DNA of 64,000 bases, taken from positions 22,341 through 86,340 of the forward strand of contig CAYJLW010000009.1 in the NCBI GenBank assembly GCA_964370965.1. The letters are read 5' to 3'. Position 1 is the first letter of the stretch; every line of letters begins with the position of its first letter. This document shows, piece by piece, positions 29,601 to 41,600 of the stretch. The notes under the pieces were generated by a model. It saw only the letters and a list, made by a program, of their open reading frames with translations. It was not told the DNA's origin and did not search any database. A program made the translations under genes and the position numbers. Source of the stretch: CAYJLW01 sp964370965 (lineage in GTDB: Bacteria > Actinomycetota > Acidimicrobiia > UBA2766).

Positions 29601-32600
29601 ATCGGTGTGGCCGGCGCGCTGGCCGGTTCGCTGGCCGGCGTCGTCGTCGGTGCCGCTGCCGATCTGGAGTTCCTCGACAAGACGGTGCAGGCATGGATCG
29701 GCGCCGCCACGATCGACGTCGTCCACGACGTGCTCGTCGATGCCGCCGCCGTGGACGCGATCATGTCCTTCGTCGCCGGGCTGGGGAGCTCGCTGGCGCT
29801 GGCCATCGCCGGTTCGGCGTCGGTGGTCAGCCTCGACAACACCACGCTGGCCTACATCGAGGGCGACCCGGAGGAGGGCGCCACGATCAGGGCGGGCGAC
29901 AACGTCATCGTGCAGGCCGACAGCGACCTCGACGTCGGCACCTGGGCGGGTGCGGCGACGTTCACGTTCCTCGTGGGCGTGGGGCTGGCGGCATCGATCA
30001 CCTTCCACAAGGACGACACCCGCGCCTGGATCGGGCGGTACAGCAACGTCAAGGCGTTGGGCACCAACGCATCCCCGGTCCGCACGGAGATACGCGGCCT
30101 GAGCTCGCCCATGCGCGGCGTGGCCGTGACCGCCACCAGCCACGAGGAGTTCTCGCCGGTGTCCGCGGGCGCCGGGATGGCCGGGCTCGTAGGTGTCGCG
30201 GGGTCGCTCAACCTCGTCGCCGCCGACGAGGGGACTCGCGCCTTCATCGGTCAGGGCGCCCGCGTCGAGAAGTTCACCGCCGGTCCCCTGCCGCACGGCG
30301 ACCAGGTCGTCTACGTGCTCGCCATCGACTGGACCGAGGCGTTCGGCATCGCCGGCGCCCTCGACCTTTCCCTCGTCGCCGGCGTCGGGGCCGGCGTCGA
30401 TGCCGCCACGATCACGAAGACAACCGAGGCGTTCATCTCCGGCGAGGTCGGCGCCGATCCCGCCCTGGGCGAGACCGACACGAACAAGGTTGTTGCCGTC
30501 ATCGCCCGGTCCTACGAAGACCTCACCTCGTTCTCGGCGTCCCTCACCGCTGCGGGGATCGCCGGTGTCGGGGCGAACCTGGGCATCTACGCGGTGGCGG
30601 CCACGACCCGCGCCTTCGTCGGCCCGAACGCATGGGTGCGCGCCCGCGGCAACGTCGTCGTCTCCGCCCACCACGACGACGAGATCGACGTCCTGGCCGG
30701 GCAGGCCACCGCAGCGCTCGGTGCCGCCGTGGGCGCGGCAGGCGCGGCGGTCCACACCCGCAACACGACGGAGGCTTTCATCGCCGCCGGCGCCACGGTA
30801 ACGGCACTGGCCCAGATCGCCGGCCTCGTCGCCCCCACCGGCGGCCTCGAGGAGTCTTCCCTGCTCGAGGACGTCATCAACGCCGCCTTCGGCGGAGGGG
30901 CCTTCGCTGCCCTGACCGGAGCGGTCGACTTCATCGTGAACAACCCCGTGGCGCAGGTGGCGCGCAGCGCCCTCGGCAGCGTCTTCTCCATCCTCGTCAC
31001 GCCGGTCGACTTCCCGTCGTTCGACACGACGCTGGTGAACCCCCGGCACGTGAGCCCGGCCTACGCCGAGCTCAGAGGCGTGAGCGTCACGGCCACGAAC
31101 ACTGACGACGTCGAGATGCTCACGGTCGGGGCCGACGCAGCCTTCCTCGGGGCGGTCGAGGGATCCATGTCTGCCTATGTCAGCGGCGACCTCACGGCGG
31201 CCTACACCGGCGACGGAGCCTCCGTGAACGCCGATCCGACGGGTGTGGACGCGGCACAGGACGTGGTCATCGCGGCGTCCTCCGACACGAGCTTCATGGC
31301 GATCTCGGGAGCGCTGTCTGTGAGCGGCATCGCCGGAGTCGGTGCATCCGCCAGCGCCGGGATGATCCGCAATCTGACTTCGGCGGGGGTGGGCCCGGAC
31401 TCCGTCGTGCGGGCGAGGGACGAGGTCAAGGTGCTCGCCTCGGCGACCCAGAAGGTCCTCCCGATCGCTGCCGGCTTCGCGTTCTCATCCGGAGCTGTGA
31501 TCATCCCGCTGCTGGGCATCCCAGTCGCCGGGTCGCTGCCGGTCGTGTCGATCAACAGCCAGACCTTCGCGTTCGTCGACCACGACGCCACGGTCGAGGC
31601 GGGCAGCAACGTCGAGGTCCGCGCGCGTGACGACTCGAACGTCGACACGGTCGCCGGGGCCGGCGCCTTCGCCACGGGCGGCGGCTACTCCATCGGCTTG
31701 GGCGCATCGGCCGCCTTCATCGTCGTGCGCAAGGACACACGGGCCTGGATCGGTGAGGGTGCCGTCGTCGACGCGCGGGCCGGCGGCGCCACGGTCTCGG
31801 TGCTCACCGGCACGGTTGCCGGCGAAGACCTCGAGTTCGAGGACGTGCGCGGCGTGGTCGTGCAGGCGATCTCCACCCAGGACATCTTCCCGCTCACGGC
31901 GGCGGGCGGCGACTTCACCGGCGGTGTCACCTCGTTCGACCTGGGCTTTTCGGGCGTGCTGAACTTCACCGTCGTCGAGGCCCACACGACGGCCTTCATC
32001 GACCGGGGCGCCAGGGTGAACATGGCGCCGGGCGCCGAGGCCGCAGCCCAGACGGTGAGCGTGGGGGCGGGCGACGACACGAAGATCTACGGCGTCGCCG
32101 TGAACCTGGTGAAGACCGACCTGGGGATCGCCGGAGGCATCGACATGGGAGTCGTCAACAACGACATCCTCGCCGAGATCCGCCCGGGGGCCACGGTTGC
32201 GGCCGAGCGCGACGTCACCGTCCACGCCGTCTCCACCATCGAGACCGACTCCTTCGTCTCCGGTGTGGGCAAGACCGAGAAGGCGAGCCTCATGGTCTCG
32301 TGGTCCCTCTACGGGATCCGCAGCGCCTTTCCGAGCCCGTTGCCGTTCGACGTGGACGCGGTGAGCGAGTTCGTAGGCAAGCTCACGAACCCGGCGACCG
32401 GCCAAGGCGTGCAGGCGTTCCTCGAGGGCAGCGTCGCCTATCTCCTCGGCAAGCTCGGCGGCGGCCTCGGCGGCAAGCTGCGCGAGGCGTCGAGCGTGAT
32501 CGGTGCCGCAGGTGCCGTGTCGACTGCGCTCGACACGTCCCTGCCCGCAACGGGGGCCTCCGGCGCCGAGGGCGCGGCGCTCTACTTCGACGTCGCCGAC

Positions 32601-35600
32601 GTGGACGACGGGCTCGACACGATCCGCCTCGACCCGGCGCACTGGCTGCGCACCGGCGACGCCGTCGCCTACGCCGCCGAGAAGCTCGTGCAGATCGACG
32701 GGCCCGACAGCCTGCTCGACCCCGACAGCCAGAGCAGCAGCGAGACCCCGCTCGTCACGGTTGCGGACCTGGTCGCCGCGGGCCTGCCCACGAGCGGGCG
32801 CGTCTCGCTGGGCACGCTGCTCGACTCCGGCGTGCTCGTCTCGGTGCAGGGCCTCAAGGACGCGACCCTCGTGACCGACACTGCTCTCGCCAATGCCGGA
32901 CTCCCGACGACGGGTTCCATCGCGATCGGCGACCTCGTCTTCGCCCGCCTGGTCACCCAGGACAAGCTCGCCGCCGCCGGTGTCATCCGTGACCCGGCGC
33001 CCATCGGCGGCCTCGAGTTCGGTGAGGTGTACTACGTCGGCCTCGACCCCGGGGACCCGACTGTCGCCAAGCTGTACGCCACCCGCACCGACGCTCTCGC
33101 CGGAACAGGCGCCCTCGGACTCGACCCCGCCGCCGCCGCCGGGAACCGCCACTCGTTCACAGTCACCGCTCTCCTGGGCTTCGGCGCCGCCGACGTCGAC
33201 GCCACCGCCGACACCGTCGATCTCGGTGACTCGCACGGGCTCCAGACCGGGGACGCCGTGCACTACTCCGCCGACCCCGATCGCGACACCGTCTACCAGA
33301 TCGACGGCCCCGGCGGACTCCTCGACATCGGCGCCGTCACGGCGGACCAGCTCACGGACAAAGGGCTGCCCACCTCCGGCCAGATCACTCTCGGGACGCT
33401 GCTCGCCAAAGAGGTCGTCACACCCGACAAGGTCGGCGTCGGGGGCCTCGCCCAGGGCGGCACGTACTTCGTGCGTGTCCACCCGCTGGACTCCTCCAAG
33501 GTCACGCTGCACGCCACCCGCACCGCGGCCTTCGCCGGCGGCCAGGCGATCGACCTCGTCCTGCCCGTCCTCCCGGGGGCGGCGTTCCACCTCGACGCGG
33601 CGAGCTTCGGCGCATCGGCGGTCATCGACGGCGCCACGGTCAGCGCCGGTCGCGACGTCGTCGTGAGCGCCGTGGAGTTCGTTGACGTCGCCAGCGACAC
33701 GTCGTGGACCTTCAACTTCGAGGCATCCGACGCCTGGATCGCGATGGCGATGGACAAGGGCACGCTCGGTCTGTCGAGCGCCGCCGATGCGGGGGTCGTG
33801 GGCGGGGCGAACGTCACCGCCGGGCGCCACGTCCGCATCACAGGGGACGTCGACACCCACAGCCAGATCATGGCGGGCAGCGCCCTCACCAACGAGAGCG
33901 ACCGCTCGCTGGCCTACGTCGAGGGCCCGGGCACCGTCGTCGTCGCCCAGGCCGGCGACGTGGTGGTCGAGGCCTGTCTCGAGTTCGACTCGATCTACGC
34001 CGCGATCATCCCGTTCACGAGCCAGGGCGGCATCGGGGACTCCGGCGGCGACATGAAGAGCTCCACCGTCCTCACCCAGAACTACGTCGACGCGCACGTC
34101 GGCGAATCGAGCGTGAGTGCGGCCGGCGGGGTCCGCGTGGCGGCGACCGACGACGGCGAGGTGTGGGCCGTCGCCGATGCCGTGACGGTCAAGGACAAGG
34201 GTGCCCTGGACCTGGTTGCCTACGGCATCACCATGGCCGACGCCACGATCACCGACGCCGTCTTCGCGTATGTCGTGGGTTCTGCTGTGACGGCTGACGG
34301 CGGGGACGTCGACGTCCTGGCTCTCTTCGACGTGAACGTCGTGTCGATATCCGTCGGCATCGCCGTCCAGGAGAACCCGATCGGCCTCGCCGGATCCCTG
34401 ATCATGAACAAGGTGGTGAGCGCAGTCGTCGCCTTCGTAGCTGGCGACTCCGACGTCTCCGCCTCGGGTGCGGTGAACGTGCACGCCACCGACGACACCG
34501 ATCTGATCTCCTTTGGCGGCGCTGCGAACGGCCAGAGCCAGCTCAGCATCGGCGTCGCGCTCGGCTTCAACGACATCGCCAACACCGTGCGCGCCTACGT
34601 CACCGGTTCCAAGGTGGCGGCACTGGGCGGGGACGTGTCGATCCTGGCCGAGGCCGTGCCGGTCGTCACGGTGATCACCGTGGGCCTCGCCCAGGCCGAG
34701 GAGCAGCAGCAGGTCGACCAGATGCAGAACAACGGAGTGGGCGGCGCCATCAAGTACGCCCTCTTCCGCATCGTCGAGTTCTTCGCCACCCTCACCGTCG
34801 CGGACCGCGACAACGGCAACGCCATGGCCGGGTCGATCTCGTTCAACTCCATCAAGAGCGTCGTTGAGGCCTACATCGGCGAGGACGCCGCAGGTGGCGC
34901 CGACGTCGATGCCTCCGGGTCGGTGACGGTGAGCGCCGTCGACGGGCCCACCATCGTGGCCGTCGCCGGTGCGGCCGGTTGGGCCGACGGCACGGCCAAG
35001 GGCGCGGCGGTCTCCGTGAACACGATCCAAGACGCGATCAGGGCGTGGGTGGACGGTGCCCAGACGACAGTCGACGCCGCTGTGGTCGAGGTTCGCGCCG
35101 ACAACAACGCCGACATCACGGCGGTGACGATCGGCGGCACGAACGCCGACACCTTCTCCCTGGCCGGGTCGTTCTCGAAGAACTCGATGCACGACACGCT
35201 CGACGCGGCGGTGACCGGCGGCGCCGCAGTCACCGGTGTGGCGTCCGTCACCGTGCACGCCACCGACGACGCCACGATCGTCGCCGTCGCCGGGAGCCTG
35301 GCCTACTCGTCTGACGCCGTGGCCGTGGGCGCTGCGGTCTCCCTCAACGACTTGAAGGAGACGGTCACCGCACGAGTCGACGACGCCACGTTGCAGGCGC
35401 CGGCGATCCTCGTCGAGGCGGTCGCGGACGGCGACGTCACCGCGATCACGATCGGCGGCAGCGGCGCCGAGGACTTCTCGTTGGGCGGCTCGTTCTCGTA
35501 CAACAAGACCGAGAACACAGTCGAGGCCCGCGTGACGGGTGGGGCGGTCTTGACCGCCACCGGCGGCATCGTCCACGTGTACGCGTCCGACGACACCGAC

Positions 35601-38600
35601 ATCGAGGCCGACGGCGGCGGGGCGGGCATCGTGTACGACGACAACGGCACGAACGCCGGTGCGGCGATCGGCTTCTCCGTGGCGATCAACGAGGTCACCA
35701 ACGCCGTCAGGTCGACGGTCGACGCCTCCACGATCGACGCCTCCGTCGTCGAGATCAAGGCCGCCTCGACGGCCTCGATCCACGCCCTCACCATCGCAGG
35801 CGGCGGAACCTACTCGGGCAGCGGCGGCGGCAGCGGCTTCGACTTCGTCGGCGCCGGAGCCGTCTCGGTGAACACGGTGAAGATCACCGTCGAGGCGCTC
35901 GTGCAGAACGGCGCCACCGTCACCGCCACGACGTCGGTCCTCGTCGAGGCGAACGACGACACGTGGGTGCGGGCCGACGGCGGCGCGGCAGCGCTGTTCC
36001 TGTCGGACTCGAGCCAGAGCGGCGGCCTGACGATCGAGCTCGGCGTCGGCGTCGCCACGAACAGCATCGAGAACCAGATCCACGCATGCGCCGACGACGC
36101 GACTCTCACGGCGCCGACGGTCACGATCAAGGCGATCGCGGACAACGACGTCAACGCACTCGCCCTCGGCATCGCCGGCGGCCTCAGCTTCGGCTCCGGC
36201 GGCGGGGCCTCCTTCGGCGGTGCGGGCAGCGGTGCGGGCAACACGGTCGCCAACACCGTGCACGCCAAGGCCGGCGGCGGTGCCGTCATCGCAGCGGCGG
36301 CCCTGAACGTCGCGGCCACGGACTCGACCGACATCCGGGCCGACGCCGGTGGGGTGGCGTTCCTGTTCAGCCGCGGCCCCCCCTCGATCGCCGTCGGCAT
36401 CAGCGTCTCGTCGAACAAGGTCACCAATACGACGACCGCCGAGATCACCGGTGCCGCAGACGTCGACACCGCCGTCCTCACGATCCACGCCAAGTCGGAC
36501 TCCACGGCGGGGGCCGTTACGATTCCCGGTGCTGGCACCGCCAGCAGCGGAAGTGGCAACGGCTTCCAGTTCGCAGGCGCCGGGGCGGGATCGCGCAACG
36601 AGATCCGCAACTCGATCATGGCCAGGCTGCAGACCAGCGTCGCGGTCAACCTGAGCGGTCTCGCCGTCTCGACGGTCAAGGCCGAGGACCTCTCCGTCAT
36701 CGACGCCGACGCCGCCGGCGTGGGGGCAGACGGGGATGCCGGCGGCGGGGCGCGGCGCCGCCGGGGGGGGGGGGGGGGGGGGGGCGACAGGCCNNNNNNN
36801 NNNGGCGGGCGGGCGGTCGCGCGGGGCACGGCGGTGCCCCGGGCCGGCCGCGCGCCCGCCCCGGCGGGGGGCGCCGCCTCGGTCAACCTCAGCGGCGGCC
36901 CGGCCATCACTCTGGGCGTGGCGATCGGCATCAACGACATCGCCAACACCACTCTGGCCGTCATCGACTCCACGGTCGTGCATGCCGCCGGCGATCTCGA
37001 CGTGATCGCCCTCTCCGACGCCACGATCGACGTGCTCACGATCGGCCTGGCCGGTTCGCTCTCGGCGTCGAGCAGCGGCGGCTTCTCCTTCGGCGGCGCC
37101 GGGTCCGGTTCCGGCAACGAGATCGCCGGCTCGACGACCGCGCTGGTCACCGACGCCACCCTCGACGTCGAAGGCGTCGTCACGGTGCGGGCCGACGACA
37201 CGTCCGAGGTCAACGCCGACGCCGGAGCCGTTGCCATCGCTGTCGCGACGGGCGGATCTGTCGCCGTCGCCGTGGGCACGTCCGTGGCGATCAACAAGAT
37301 CCACAACAGCGTCGCTGCCACGGTGGACCACTCGAGCATCGGCACCTCCGGCGACCGTGTCGGGGGGCTCGAGGTCGAGGCGATCTTCGACGGGTTCATC
37401 GAGGCCCTTGCCGTGACCGGCACCGCAACCGTCGGCGTCGGCTCCGGCACAGGAGCAGGGGTCGTGGCCGGTGCCGTGGTGGTCAACTCGATAGCGGCGA
37501 GCGCGACGGCGAGCGTCGTCGGCGACTCGAGCATCTACGCCGGTTCCGCGCCGCTGCCGGCGAGCAGCTGCTCGACCAGTGGCGGGCCGCTTCCCAGTGT
37601 GCTCGTCTGCGCCTCGGACAGGTCCGAGATCGACGGCGACGCCGGGTCAGGCGGGGCGGCCGTGGCGGCGGGCAACGCCGGCTTCGCCGGCGCGCTGGCA
37701 GGCGCCTTCGCCTTCAACGAGATCGGCACGGCGACGCGGGCTGTGATCGACGATTCCGTCGTCAACACGACGGGCGATCTGCGCGTGGAGGCCAACTCGA
37801 GTGCCAGGATCGATGCAGACGCCGTGGGCCTCACGGCGAACGTCGCCGGAGGTTCCGGCGGCGGGTTCTCCCTCGGCGGTGCCGGATCGGTGGCGAGTAA
37901 CGTCATCGCCCCGACGGTCGAAGCAGTCATCCGCAACGTCACGACGGTCCTCGTCGACGGCAGCCTCACGGTGACGGCCATGAGCGAGCCCGCGATCGAC
38001 TCGACGGCCGGCGCCGTCTCGCTCTCGGTCGCCGGCGGGTCCGGCGGTGGCGTGGGCGTCGCGTTCGGCACTTCGGTCGCGTCGAACGAGATCCGGGACG
38101 CCACGATCCTCGACGACGCTCGCGCGGCGCTGACTCGCGCTGCGATCGAGAACGCCACGATCGGCAGCGTGTCACGCCGTGTGCCCGTCCTCGCTGTGAG
38201 CGCCACGACCAACGCCACCGTCAATTCCGGAACCGTCTACGGCGGTGTGGCCATCGGCGGTGGTGGCGGCGGGAGCGGTGCAGGTGTCCTTGCGGGGGCG
38301 TTCTCGTTCAACAAGATATTTGGCACGACCGAAGCCGAGATCACCGCGTCCACGGTGTACGTGGCGGCAGTCGGTGTCGTGGCGTCCAACACGTCGATCA
38401 TCGACGCCGACGCCGGGGCGATCGCTGCGGCGGGCGCCGGCGGGGCAGGCGCAGGGGTCGCCGCAGGCGGTGCCAACTCCCTGGCCATCAACACGATGGC
38501 GGCGATCGTGAGGGCGGCGATCGAGACGTCGTCGACGGTGAACGCGACCGGCGGCGTCACTGTGACGGCGACGTCGAACACGACGCTGGACGCCTCTTCT

Positions 38601-41600
38601 GTCGGCTTCGGCGGTTCGGGCGCCGGCGGTACCGGTTCCGGCGTCGCGGTGGCGGGCGCCGGGTCGGAGTCGATCAACGCGATCGCCAACACGGTCTCGG
38701 CCGAGGTGATCGACAGCACCATCCTGACGCCGGGCACGCTGTCGGTCACGGCATCGGACACGTCCACGATCGACGCCGTGTCAGGGTCGGCCGGCCTTGC
38801 CGGCGCCGGCGGTGGCGCAGCCGGTGTCGGCGTCGGCTTCGGTGTCTCCTACGCCAACAACCGCTTCGGCAACGTCGAGATCGACGGTGTCCTGCGCCAG
38901 CACACGGTGCGCGCGATCATCGACCCGTCCTACATAGGCACGTCGTCGAACCGCGTTGGCTCACTGGTCGTGTCGGCGACGACGAACGCCACGATCAAGA
39001 CGACCACCAAGACAGGTGCTCTCGCCGGTGCCGGGGGCGCGGGCGGCGGTGTCGGTGTCGGCCTCGCCGGCGCCTTCTCGTTCAACGAGATCTGGGGAGT
39101 GACGGAGGCGACCGTCGGCGACTCGGTCGTCTACGCCGGCAGCGTCGACGTGACCGCGTCCAACACGTCCCACGTCAACTCCGATGCCGGCGCGCTCGCC
39201 GCGGCCGGTGCCGGCGGTGCCGGTGCCGGCGTCGCCGTCGGCCTAGCCAACTCCCTGGCGATCAACAAGATCGGCGTCACCGTCACGGCAGCGATCCAGG
39301 GCGGGGCGACGGTCGACGCCACCGGCACCGTGTCGGTCACTGCCGCCGCGAACGCGACGATCCAGACATGGTCGGTCGGCTTCGGCCTCTCCGGTGCCGG
39401 CGGTGCGGGCGCCGGTGTCGCGGTCTCCGGAGCCGGCGCCGAGTCGATCAATGCCATCGCCAACACGATCGAAGCCAGGATCAGCGCCAGCACCGTCCGC
39501 ACCCCGAGCACAGTCACGGTCAACGCCAGTGACACCTCGACGATCGAGGCGGTGGCCGGCTCGGCCGGGCTCGCCGGGGCCGGTGGCGCGGGCGCCGGTG
39601 TCGGTGTCGGCTTCGGCATCTCCGTCGCCAACAACAGCGTCGGCAACGTCGACATAGACGGCGTGGTGCGCCAGCACACCGTTCGCGCCACGGTCGTGAA
39701 CTCGACCATGGGGAGCGCGCCGAACAGGGTGGCGAGCCTGGCGGTGTCCGGCACGTCGAACGCCACGATCGACTCGAAGAGCCTCACCGGAGCTGCTGCC
39801 GGAGCCGGCGGGGCCGGCGGCGGCGTCGGCGTCGGGCTCGCAGGTGCGTTCTCGGCGAACCGCATCCAGGGGCTCACCGAGTCGGCCGTGTCGGGCTCGG
39901 CGGTCTACGCGGGCAGCGTGGGCGTGTCGGCGACGACGTCGTCGAAGGTCAAGGCCGACGCCGGGGCGTTTGCCGCGGCTGGTGCCGGCGGTGCCGGTGC
40001 CGGCGTCGCCGTCGGCTTGGCGAACTCGTTGGCGATCAACACGGTGCAGACGACGACGCGGGCCAAGATCGAGTCGTCGACGATCGACACGACCGGCGCC
40101 GTGTCGGTCACCGCCGTCTCGAACGGCGAGATCCGGTCGTGGTCGGTCGGCTTCGGCCTCTCCGGCGCCGGTGGCGCAGGCGCAGGCGTGGCCGTCTCCG
40201 GTGCAGGGGCGGAGTCGATCAACGCCGTCGCGAGCACCGTCGAAGCCCTGGTGTCGTCGAGCGCGATCCTCGCCGACGGCACGGTCACCGTCACGGCGTC
40301 GGACACCTCGCTGATCGACGCGATCGCAGGCTCGGCCGGTCTCGCCGGTGCAGGCGGTGCCGGTGCCGGCGTGGGCGTCGGTTTCGGGATCTCGGTCGCG
40401 GACAACCGCATCGGCAACGTCACGATCGACGGTGCCGCTCGTCAGAACACGGTGACGGCGAAGATCCTCAACTCCACGGTCGGCAGCGTTGCCCGTCCGT
40501 CGGGAGCGGTGCTGGTCGAGGCGACAGCGACGTCGACGATCGATGCCTGGACCGTCGCAGGCGCCCTTGCCGGTGCCGGCGGCGCCGGGGGCGGAGTCGG
40601 TGCTGCGGGTTCGGGCGCCCGGAGCGAGAACAGCATCGCCACGATGATCTCAGCCGAGGTCGTCGGCGGCACGCTGCGCACCAAGGCGGGTTCCGCTGTT
40701 ACGGTGCACGCCAAGGACGACTCGACGATCGTGGCCGACGTCGCCGGCGTATCGATCGCCGGCGGCGGCGGTGCCGGCGGCGGCGGCGCCGGGGCCATCG
40801 GCGCCGCGATCGCGCAGAACCTGATCAGTGTCACGGTGGAGGCGGTCATCGACTCCTCGACCGTGATCTCCGGCGGGGCAGTGGCGCTGACGGCGGAGTC
40901 GAACCCGGACATCACGTCGACGGCGATCGGCATCGCGGGGTCGCTTGCCGGCGGCATCTACGTCGGGATCGCCGTGTCGGGAGCGGGTGCCTTCTCCGGC
41001 AACCAGATCAACTCGACTGTGGCTGCCGAGATCCGCAACGACAGCATCGTGTCGAGCGCCGCGGGCTACGCCGTGACGCTGACCGCCACCGACGATTCGG
41101 TCATCGGCACGGTGACAGGGGCGATCGCGCTGGCCCTGTCGGCTGCCATCGGGTCGGCGTCGCTGGCTGTCGGCATCGGCATGTCGGTCAACGACATCGG
41201 CACGCAGGTGCGGAGCAAGATCGACGACTCGAAGGTCACCTCGGGCGCCGACGTCGTGGCGAAGGCCGACGGGAAGTCCCAGATCGACGCCCTCGCCTAC
41301 TCCGGTGCGCTTGCGGCGTCCGTCGGGGGAGCGATCACCGGTGGCGGGGCGACGGCGAAGAACAACATCCACACTGCCACACAGGCGTCGATCACCAACA
41401 GCGACACGAGCTTCAGCGAGTCCCAGGAGGTCGTGGGCACCAACGTCAAGGTGACGGCGGAGGATCACGCCACGATCAAGAGCCGCGCATACGGCGTCTC
41501 CGCCGCGATCGCTGCCGGCATCTCCTTCACGCTCACGACCGTGGAGGCCGTGAACACGATCACGAGCGCCACGACGGCGGGTGTCCCCAACTCCAAGGTG

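Noticed and set aside
27105..31049. Antisense frame of 1,314 codons
   Set aside because: Mirror of FG-GAP and Leu-rich coding; no ribosome site or domain.
36704..36875. Gly/Arg/Pro-rich peptide segment as a real domain
   Set aside because: It flanks the N gap and poly-G run, so it is most likely sequencing or assembly noise.
31485..37331. Antisense frame of 1,948 codons in the giant gene
   Set aside because: Very high GC and repetitive GNC-type codons remove stops from the opposite strand. The translation is His/Arg/Asp-rich with no domain, and it crosses the N gap.
38098..40640. CRISPR array
   Set aside because: Repeats are long, contiguous and coding, with no short repeat/spacer alternation.
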